This document shows positions 16,165 through 22,743 of a stretch of DNA of 64,000 bases, in pieces. This DNA is from Arthrobacter sp. SW1 (GTDB lineage Bacteria > Actinomycetota > Actinomycetes > Actinomycetales > Micrococcaceae): the NCBI RefSeq assembly GCF_001766675.1, contig NZ_MJLT01000001.1, positions 372,001 through 436,000 of the forward strand. Direction: 5' to 3'. Under the pieces are notes generated by a model that was not told where the DNA came from, did not search any database, and saw only the letters and a list, made by a program, of their open reading frames with translations. Each line of letters starts with the position of its first letter. Positions within the stretch are counted from its first letter, which is position 1. The position numbers and the translations under genes are program-made.

Positions 16165-17211
16165 TCAGGCCATGGCCGGCTGAGGTGCAACAGGTTCGAC
16201 GGCGGCCATGGGGGGAAGCTTCGGCAGCGGCGAAGGCAGGTGCTTCAACGGGTGCCGCAGCCAGTGCCACGGCGACAGTCCCGCTTCCGTCGCATGGGCG
16301 CCCTCGGGGACCTTCTTCAGGCCGAGCACCGTCTGCGCCTTCGTGAGCGGCCCGCTGGCCCAGTACTCAAGGAATGGCACGAGGGTGGTGGAGTCCCATC
16401 CAAGAAGGCGCCTCAGTTCCTCCGGCGACCGCATGTCTCCCCGGCCCAGTTCGGCCTCGGCGATCTCACGGAAGACCGACTGGGGCGTGGAGGGCTCGTA
16501 GAACTCGGGCCAGAAGTCCCGCATGACCCGCCCCGGGTCTGCGGCGGCGTTGTGTCCAAGCTTGAAGTCCGGCCCATAGACCTCCACTTCGGCACCGCTG
16601 GCAGCGGCATACATGATGGCGGTTGAAAGACGGTTGGACACCACGCGCGGTGCCGCCGACATCATCCACAGGATGCGGCCGATGAACCGGGGATCCCGGC
16701 GGTCGCCCGCGCTGACGATTTCATGGCCGGCCCCGCTCCACGCCGACATGATCTCGTCATTGTGCAGGTCGTCGATGTGCAGGCACACTGTCGCAGCACC
16801 TTCACGTTCCCTGACCAGGCGCGCATAGGCCGCGTGGTCGCCGTCGACCTTCAACAGGGCGGTGCCGTGCAGGGGCAGGACCAGGGTCTTCTCTCCCCGC
16901 TGCGGGACGGCGCCGGTCCGGCGGGCGGCGTCGAGCAGGTACAGGTAGGGGGCGCCCACCGCATCCAGCATCGGGGTTCCGTCCGGGAAGAAGTTGCCGG
17001 GGTCCTCCGGGCTCCAGCCGCGTGAAGTACTGGTCCAGGACAGCCGGCGGCGTTTCGGACCCCAGTCCGCGAAGTCGCCAAACTGGGCCGTCACCGGACT
17101 GCTGACGGTCCAACCATGCTGGATCAGGCCGGAGACATGGCGCAGCCGCTTGGCGCCGCAGTACAGGGCGAACACCGCCGAATGGCCGTAGTAGTGGTTC
17201 TGGATATCCAT
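16165..17211 (-). CDS. unassigned protein, candidate nonulosonic-acid/polysialyl-type glycosyltransferase
   Basis: The 348-residue protein has no signal peptide and no clear membrane helix. Visible points are LIQHGWTVSSP near residue 30, VLPLHGTALLKVDGD in the middle, and SNRLSTAIMYAAASGAEVEVYG near residue 200, ahead of a Pro-rich tail. A Ser/Thr-Ala...Tyr-Ala...Gly stretch of this kind occurs in bacterial sialyltransferase and polysialyltransferase families, where it binds CMP. That, with the position next to the CMP-sugar synthetase gene, makes a transferase role plausible, but I do not recognise the family firmly. The ATG was chosen over a long upstream extension that crosses the terminator at 17253-17292. 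AAGGTG lies about 11 nt upstream. Confidence 0.7.
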   Translation of the reverse strand: MDIQNHYYGHSAVFALYCGAKRLRHVSGLIQHGWTVSSPVTAQFGDFADWGPKRRRLSWTSTSRGWSPEDPGNFFPDGTPMLDAVGAPYLYLLDAARRTGAVPQRGEKTLVLPLHGTALLKVDGDHAAYARLVREREGAATVCLHIDDLHNDEIMSAWSGAGHEIVSAGDRRDPRFIGRILWMMSAAPRVVSNRLSTAIMYAAASGAEVEVYGPDFKLGHNAAADPGRVMRDFWPEFYEPSTPQSVFREIAEAELGRGDMRSPEELRRLLGWDSTTLVPFLEYWASGPLTKAQTVLGLKKVPEGAHATEAGLSPWHWLRHPLKHLPSPLPKLPPMAAVEPVAPQPAMA

Positions 17212-17252
17212 GGAATCAAAGCACCTTCGAAAGCAAGCACGGACGCGGGAAA

Positions 17253-17292
17253 GGAAATGCGCCGTCGGAGTGTCCTCCGGCGGCGCATTTCC
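17253..17292 (-). terminator. terminator downstream of the family-2 glycosyltransferase
   Basis: Arms of 18 bp (17253-17270 and 17275-17292) pair with one G-U. On the minus strand the stem is followed by TTTCCCG. It separates the glycosyltransferase gene from the 348-residue gene, which therefore should have its own promoter. Confidence 0.7.
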
Positions 17293-17300
17293 GTTCGCCG

Positions 17301-18197
17301 CTACGGACGGACGGCGTGGGCGGCCAGCTTGCGCAGGCCCGGCCACATGCCCTTCGAAATCACCTTCGGGGTCAGGGATGCAGCATTGAGGCGGGAGGTG
17401 AGGTGCCACTTCGCCGCGCGGGCTGCGTTCTTCCAGCCCTTCGCCGTGAAGTCGCGGACGCACTCATCGAAGAATGCCCGCTCTTCGGCAAAGCGCCGGC
17501 CGTCGAGTGCCCGGACCGAGGAGTCGGATTCGCGGTGGCGGCGGTACTGGAAGCACACGGTGTCGAGGACTGCCATGCGGCCGCCGTGGAGGATGATGTC
17601 GATGGCGAGGGCGAGGTCCTGGACCACGTTGTACTGCGGGCGGAAGTCGTGGGTCTTCACCGCGTCGGCACGCCAGGCTACGGACGGGAAGTAGAGCCAG
17701 TCACCCACCAGCAGGCTTTCGGCGATGGCTTCGTCGGCGACGATGGCCTCGGAAGCCTTGCCGACGAGCTTATGGCGCAGGAAGCTCTTGACCTTGTCGC
17801 CCAGCGGTTCGTAGACGGCGCCGTTTTCGTCGATGACCTCGACGCCCGGCTGGACGATGCTCACGGTCGGATCCTGGAATGCCTTCCGCACCGTGGCGAT
17901 GTAGTTCGGCAGCATGATGTCGTCCGCACCCATGATGACGACGATGTCGTGCTCGACAAGGCCGATGCACTTCTTGTAGTTGCCGTTGGCGCCGAGGTTC
18001 TGCTCGTTCCGGTAGTACCGGACGCGCTCGTCATTGGCGACAAGGCTGTTGAAGTATTCGGGCAGGGTGTCGTCCGGGTAGCCGTCATCCACGATCGTGA
18101 ACCGGAAGTCCCGGTCTTCCTGGGCCAGCACCGAGTCCACGGCAGCCTTCATCATGGCTACGTCGCCGTAGTACGGCAGCATTACATCAATCGTCAC
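17301..18197 (-). CDS. family-2 glycosyltransferase
   Basis: This 298-residue GT-A enzyme has VMLPYYGDVAMMKAAVDSVLAQ at the N-terminus, TIVDDGYPDD, NLGANGNYKKCI, and MGADDIMLPNYI, which holds the DxD-like acidic motif. A C-terminal region rich in Arg and Lys follows. It probably transfers a sugar to a lipid- or protein-linked acceptor in the surface-glycan pathway. The GTG start overlaps the stop of the DUF2304 gene (GTGA). It ends before a terminator. The substrate cannot be read from the sequence. Confidence 0.87.
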   Translation of the reverse strand: MTIDVMLPYYGDVAMMKAAVDSVLAQEDRDFRFTIVDDGYPDDTLPEYFNSLVANDERVRYYRNEQNLGANGNYKKCIGLVEHDIVVIMGADDIMLPNYIATVRKAFQDPTVSIVQPGVEVIDENGAVYEPLGDKVKSFLRHKLVGKASEAIVADEAIAESLLVGDWLYFPSVAWRADAVKTHDFRPQYNVVQDLALAIDIILHGGRMAVLDTVCFQYRRHRESDSSVRALDGRRFAEERAFFDECVRDFTAKGWKNAARAAKWHLTSRLNAASLTPKVISKGMWPGLRKLAAHAVRP

Positions 18198-18613
18198 TTG
18201 TCTTCTTCTCTCGCTTGAAGGCTTGTCTGTGCAGCGGCATGGGGGTCGGGTGCCGTTGCCTGGGTGCTTTGTGTTCCGCGTTGGAGTTGTTCCACCGAAG
18301 AACGGAGAATGGCGACCTCTTCGGCCAGGATGCGGGTTTCGTCTTCCAAGATGGTCAGTTCCCGCGAAACATGCAAACTCACCCCGACCAACAACAGGAT
18401 CGAGAGGGCGAACAGGAGGTTGGAGGGGACAACCACTCCAACGACTGACGCCGCCCAGTTAAGGAGCCGCGGAAACAGCCCGAGGATGATGGTCAGTCCG
18501 CCGATGACCAGCCACAGGATGGCGTACTTCTCACGAAGCCGTCCATTCCTGAGCATGACCAGCACGACGATGACCATGACGATGGAAAAAACCAGTGAAG
18601 CGGCGACAGTCAT
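18194..18613 (-). CDS. DUF2304 small membrane protein
   Basis: The 139-residue protein has three hydrophobic helices (about residues 5-20, 32-48 and 62-80), the motif LREKYAILWLVIGGLTIILGLFP typical of DUF2304, and a C-terminal coiled-coil-like tail (TILEDETRILAEEVAILRSSVEQLQ). Members are often found beside dolichol-phosphate-mannose-synthase-like transferases, as here: the GT gene lies 3 bp upstream and another GT overlaps downstream. A role as membrane partner of the upstream transferase is inferred. Its biochemical function is not established. Confidence 0.85.
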   Translation of the reverse strand: MTVAASLVFSIVMVIVVLVMLRNGRLREKYAILWLVIGGLTIILGLFPRLLNWAASVVGVVVPSNLLFALSILLLVGVSLHVSRELTILEDETRILAEEVAILRSSVEQLQRGTQSTQATAPDPHAAAQTSLQAREEDK

Positions 18614-18616
18614 GCC

Positions 18617-19390
18617 TTAGACACTTCCCTCTCCGGCGATTTCGCCTGACAGTGGCGCATGCAGTTCCGCGGCCCGGGGAGTCCGCCGCCGGGCAAGGGC
18701 GAAGCAAAGAACGAGGCCTGAACGGGCCAGGTAGATGGTCGACTTAAGTGGGCCCTGGCTCGGTGTTCCGGCCTGGCGCTCCTTCATTTCGACGGGAACC
18801 TGGGTGACCTTGCAGCCGGACTTGACGGCGACCACCAGGGAATCGATGGTGTCGCCCAGGTACTCCGTGGGGAAATGGGAAATGTACTGGCGGATGGCCC
18901 GTTCATTGGCGGCCCGGAATCCGGAGGTCACGTCGGTCAACGGAGTGCGTGCGACGCCGGAGATCACCTTCGCGAGGAAGAACATCGCCCAACGGCGCGG
19001 GCCCTTCGCCCCGTAGCTCCCCCGGCCGGCGAACCGTGCGCCGATGGAGATGTCCGAGTGCTCCAGGCCGGCCAGGACGCGGTCGATGTCGTGCGGATCG
19101 TGCTGGCCATCGGCATCCACCTGGATCACGGCGCGGTATTTGTGCCGCAGCGCGTACTTGAACCCTGCCCGCATGGCCCCGCCAACCCCCAGGTTGAAGG
19201 GCAGCCGCAGCACCGTCGCGCCGGCTTCCTCGGCAATCCGCGGAGTGTCGTCTTTGGAACCGTCGTCAACGACCAGGACGTCGTGCTGCGGAACCACGGC
19301 AAGCACATTGCGGATGGTATTTCCGATCGCCTCTGCTTCGTTCCATGCTGGCATGACAATGAGAACGCCAGAACGCGGTGAGTTAGCCAT
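18617..19390 (-). CDS. family-2 glycosyltransferase, polyprenyl-phosphate sugar synthase type
   Basis: The protein (257 residues from the chosen ATG) has VLIVMPAWNEAEAIGNTI, VLVVDDGSKDDTP, FNLGVGGAMRAGFKYAL and VQVDADGQHDP with the DxD motif, then GSYGAKGPRRWAMFFLAKVIS and SGFRAANERAI. This is the DPM1/GtrB-like subgroup, which loads a sugar onto polyprenyl phosphate. No Shine-Dalgarno site precedes the ATG. Instead TACAAT lies 8 nt before it, which suggests a leaderless mRNA starting near the ATG. It pairs with the DUF2304 gene 3 bp downstream. A TTG six codons earlier is the alternative start but would lie in the -10. Confidence 0.87.
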   Translation of the reverse strand: MANSPRSGVLIVMPAWNEAEAIGNTIRNVLAVVPQHDVLVVDDGSKDDTPRIAEEAGATVLRLPFNLGVGGAMRAGFKYALRHKYRAVIQVDADGQHDPHDIDRVLAGLEHSDISIGARFAGRGSYGAKGPRRWAMFFLAKVISGVARTPLTDVTSGFRAANERAIRQYISHFPTEYLGDTIDSLVVAVKSGCKVTQVPVEMKERQAGTPSQGPLKSTIYLARSGLVLCFALARRRTPRAAELHAPLSGEIAGEGSV

Positions 19391-19398
19391 GATTGTGG

Positions 19399-19404
19399 AT
19401 TGTA
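19399..19404 (-). promoter_or_regulatory. putative -10 element for a leaderless transcript
   Basis: TACAAT (five of six matches to TATAAT) lies 8 nt before the glycosyltransferase ATG, and no ribosome-binding site is present. No -35 is clear at 16-18 bp; TTGGGG lies at 14 bp. Confidence 0.45.
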
Positions 19405-19509
19405 TCAAGGAGGGGGCACCCCAACGGCAGTCACACGGCGCGGCGCCGCTCCACGGAACATCTTTCAGCTCGGCCTAGTAGTCTTGCGTTGACGTTTAGG
19501 AGTTGATCT

Positions 19510-21555
19510 ATGTCCTGGTGGGAAACCCTCCCCACGCTCGGAATCGCCGTCCTTGTCTTTTTTGTCCCGGGCACAGCCCTGCTGTGGACCGCGGGCGTGC
19601 GGGGCCCGAGCCTGGCGGTACTTGCCGTACCCGTCACGACGACGGTCGTCGCCTCGGCCGGCATCGTTTTCGGATTCGCCCGCATTCCGTTTAATCCGCT
19701 GTCCGTCGCCGCGCTGACGCTTGTGCTGGTAGGAGTCGTGGCCGCCCTGCGGTTCACGCTCCGGCGGAAGGGCATCCCCAGCCGGCTCCAGGCAAAGGAC
19801 CCCGATCATGGCCTCTATCCGCGGACGGTGGCGAACAAGGTCGTCCTCTGCCTCGCAGTGCTCCTGCCGGCGGTCATCATCGGCGCGCGGTACATGGCCG
19901 GTTTCGGTACCCCTGAATCGTTCTCCGAAACCTTCGACAACGTCTACCACCTCAACGCGGTGCGGTACATCGCCGACACCCAGTCTGCGAATACGCTGAC
20001 CCTCGGCAACCTGACCGAGACGTCCAAGGGCTTGTACCCGGCCGGCATGCACGCACTTCTTGCTTTGGTGCTGATGTCGGGCGGCCAGGCGATCACCGTT
20101 GCCGTGAACTGGGGCTCCATCCTTTACGCAGCCTTGGTGTGGCCCATGGCCTCGCTTTTCCTGGTCAGCAGGATCGTCGGATCCCGCCCCCTGACCCTTC
20201 TGGGCGCCGGTGCCCTGAGCGCGGGCTTCAGCAGCTTCCCCTACCTCATGGTGGCATTCGGCATCCTGTACCCCAATCACGCCGCCCTGACGATGCTTCC
20301 GGTGGCCCTGGCACTGATGATCGATGCCACGGGAATCCGTTCCGGAAAACTCCGCCTCGACGGCAACGCCATCATCCTGTTGGTGGCCACCGTGCCGGGG
20401 CTTGCGCTCACCCACCCCAGTGCCCTGGTCGCGCTCCTGATGTTCGCGTCACCGGCAGTGCTCGGCGTGTATGTGCGGGCGGTACTGCGCAGGCGCCGGG
20501 GAGAACTTGAGCGCCGGCCGTTCGTCCTCTGGAGCGCGGGCGCTTTCGCGTACTTCGCGGGTACCTTGGGAATCTGGATCATCGCGCGTCCCCCGCAGAG
20601 CGCCGCGAACTGGGCGCCCTTCCAGACCAATGCGCAGGCCCTGGGGGAAATCCTCGGCAGCGCTCCGATGGGCACCACTGTTGCCTGGATCATTTTCCTG
20701 CTGACGGTCACCGGTCTCTACGTCATTGCACGCCGGATGAAGACCTATTGGTGGAGCCTGTCCATGTTCGGCATTGCCGCCGTGTTGTACCTGGTGGTTT
20801 CGGCGTGGCCGCTGGGGACCTTCCGCTATTTCATGACAGGTGTCTGGTACTCGGACAGCAACCGCCTGGCAGCAATGCTGCCGCTCGTGACGCTGCCGGT
20901 GGCAGCGTTGGGCGTGGATTGGCTCATCGCACGCCTCGGACCCATCCTCGCCCGCTGGGCGGACCGCACGGATGACTCCGTGGCGGCACCGCGTCCCTTG
21001 GAGCCGTTGCGTGGCCTTGTTGCGCGGTTGCAGAGCCCGACGGCGGCGACCGCGGCAGCCGCCGTCGTCCTCCTTTGCGCCGGAGTCGCCACCCAAGGCG
21101 GCACCTTGGCGATGGTTCAGGAGCGGCTTGCAACGACGTTCGAGACCCGAAGCGATTCCCGCTTGGTGACGACGGACGAGCTCGAACTGATGAAGCAGCT
21201 CACGGACATTGTCCCGGCGGGCGACATGATTGTCGGCAATCCCCGCACCGGCGCCTCGATGGCCTACGCCTTCTCGGGCAGGAACGTCGTGGCTCCCCAC
21301 ATCCTTGGTGCGCGCAGCGAAAGCGAACGCCTCTTGATGGACCACTGGGCCGAAGCGGCCTACAACCCCACCGTGTGCCCCGTGATCAGCGAGAAGCGCG
21401 CGTACTGGGCCCTCGACTTCGCTGACGAGGAAGCCTCACCGCGGGGCGAGCCGTTGGAGGGCACGCGCGATCTGGCCGATGACTCCGCTCCCGGTGTTGA
21501 ACTGGTCAAAGCGGTCGGCAAGGCCAGGCTCTTCCGGGTCACGGCCTGCGACTAA
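19510..21555 (+). CDS. large multi-spanning membrane protein, DUF6541-like
   Basis: The 681-residue protein has about 14 hydrophobic helices. The loop with SFSETFDNVYHLNAVRYI, which precedes LTLGNLTETSKGLYPAGMHAL, resembles DUF6541-type proteins of Micrococcales. Its C-terminal soluble part (from about residue 545) carries VPAGDMIVGNPRTGASMAYAFSGRN and two cysteines. The overall layout is that of a GT-C enzyme using polyprenyl-phosphate sugars, so it may use the product of the divergent GT/DUF2304 pair; this is inference. AGGAG lies 8 nt before the ATG. It ends at a strong terminator. Confidence 0.75.
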   Translation: MSWWETLPTLGIAVLVFFVPGTALLWTAGVRGPSLAVLAVPVTTTVVASAGIVFGFARIPFNPLSVAALTLVLVGVVAALRFTLRRKGIPSRLQAKDPDHGLYPRTVANKVVLCLAVLLPAVIIGARYMAGFGTPESFSETFDNVYHLNAVRYIADTQSANTLTLGNLTETSKGLYPAGMHALLALVLMSGGQAITVAVNWGSILYAALVWPMASLFLVSRIVGSRPLTLLGAGALSAGFSSFPYLMVAFGILYPNHAALTMLPVALALMIDATGIRSGKLRLDGNAIILLVATVPGLALTHPSALVALLMFASPAVLGVYVRAVLRRRRGELERRPFVLWSAGAFAYFAGTLGIWIIARPPQSAANWAPFQTNAQALGEILGSAPMGTTVAWIIFLLTVTGLYVIARRMKTYWWSLSMFGIAAVLYLVVSAWPLGTFRYFMTGVWYSDSNRLAAMLPLVTLPVAALGVDWLIARLGPILARWADRTDDSVAAPRPLEPLRGLVARLQSPTAATAAAAVVLLCAGVATQGGTLAMVQERLATTFETRSDSRLVTTDELELMKQLTDIVPAGDMIVGNPRTGASMAYAFSGRNVVAPHILGARSESERLLMDHWAEAAYNPTVCPVISEKRAYWALDFADEEASPRGEPLEGTRDLADDSAPGVELVKAVGKARLFRVTACD

Positions 21556-21567
21556 GTAGCCCAAACA

Positions 21568-21609
21568 ACAAAGCGGGGGCGTCCACCCAGGTGGACGCCC
21601 CCGCTTTGT
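21568..21609. terminator. bidirectional intrinsic terminator
   Basis: Perfect 20-bp arms (21568-21587 and 21590-21609) lie between the ends of two convergent genes. The minus side continues with TGTTTGG and the plus side with CGTTTC, so it can work in both directions. Confidence 0.88.
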
Positions 21610-21631
21610 CGTTTCAGGAAGTGCAGGCTTG

Positions 21632-22693
21632 TCAGGATTTCCCGGTGCCGGGGTTCTTTGACGTGAAGGCAGACTTTGCCAACTCGGGGATGACGTTGCG
21701 GGCCGCCCACCGCGCGCCGAGGATCGACTGGCGCTGCAGGCTGACAGCTTCGTCCCCCGCGACGACGTAGACCGTGCCGGCGCCGAAGGAAGGGAATTCC
21801 GGGCTCAGCTTCTTGTTGGCCCTGTAGACCTGGTAGTCGCTCATTGGAACGCCGACGACCAAGGCGTCGGCGCTGAGCTCCCCGGCCCTGGTCCTGGGCA
21901 GGTAAGCCGTGCCGGCCGGGAACCGCGACGGTGTGGGCTTCAATCCGTTGACCAGCCCCGTGATCCCGGCGGGGACCGTGAGCCCGGTGAACTCAAAGAA
22001 GGACACCGGGGCCGATCCGGGGCCGGACAGGACGAGGTCGGATCCTGATGCCGAGGACGCCGAGACGAAGAGCGCCGATGCATCCTTCAGGACCGGGTAG
22101 TCTGCCACCGACGCCGAGATCTCGTCGCGGGCTTCAGCGATCAGGGGTTCCGCGGCTTCGCCCAGTCCCACAACGTCCGCAATGAACGTCGTCACCGGCG
22201 CCCAGTCCGCGGCGGGAACACTGTCCGGGGCCAGGATCACCGGAGCAAGCTCCGACAATGACTGGTACTCGGCGCGGCTCAACCTGTCTCCAACTGCGAT
22301 GAACGCATCAGGCTTGAGTTCCTTGAACACGGCGGCCGTGAGCTCCCGGCTGTCGTCGTAGGTCCGCGCGTCTTCAGCCCGTGGCAACGCCCTCAGGGAA
22401 GCCCGGTACCAGGCAGTCGAGTCTGCTGCCGGGCGGGACAGGGGAACGACTCCCAGCGCGGCCAAGGTCTCGGCCTCCACCGTTCCCAGTGCGACAATCC
22501 GCACCGGAGGGGCCTTCACTTCAGTGCTGCCGAAACGATGGGAGATGGTTTTCGGGAACCCGGCGTCCGACGGAGTGACCTCGGCTTTGCCCTTCTTTTC
22601 GGACGAGCATGCGGCCAAGGCCAGCGGAGCCAGGGCGGCGAAGGAGAGGAAGGCACGGCGGCTCGGCCGCATGCGTTCGGATCCGGGTGTCAT
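21632..22693 (-). CDS. FecB-like iron-siderophore ABC transporter substrate-binding lipoprotein
   Basis: The 353-residue protein has a lipoprotein signal (RRAFLSFAALAPLALAAC, lipid-modified Cys after LAA) and a periplasmic-binding fold of the FecB/BtuF type: RIVALGTVEAETLAALGVVP, FKELKPDAFIAVGDRLS, and a long connecting helix (ADVVGLGEAAEPLIAEARDEI). Family members bind ferric siderophores, haem or cobalamin. No permease or ATPase gene is next to it, so it is an orphan that must use a transporter encoded elsewhere. The first ATG has GGGA about 8 nt upstream; an ATG seven codons later is possible. TACGAT at 22715-22720 may be its -10. Confidence 0.87.
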   Translation of the reverse strand: MTPGSERMRPSRRAFLSFAALAPLALAACSSEKKGKAEVTPSDAGFPKTISHRFGSTEVKAPPVRIVALGTVEAETLAALGVVPLSRPAADSTAWYRASLRALPRAEDARTYDDSRELTAAVFKELKPDAFIAVGDRLSRAEYQSLSELAPVILAPDSVPAADWAPVTTFIADVVGLGEAAEPLIAEARDEISASVADYPVLKDASALFVSASSASGSDLVLSGPGSAPVSFFEFTGLTVPAGITGLVNGLKPTPSRFPAGTAYLPRTRAGELSADALVVGVPMSDYQVYRANKKLSPEFPSFGAGTVYVVAGDEAVSLQRQSILGARWAARNVIPELAKSAFTSKNPGTGKS

Positions 22694-22743
22694 TTTTCAG
22701 TTCCCATCGTGAAGATCGTATCCCTGTCGGTCAGCCAGGCGGC

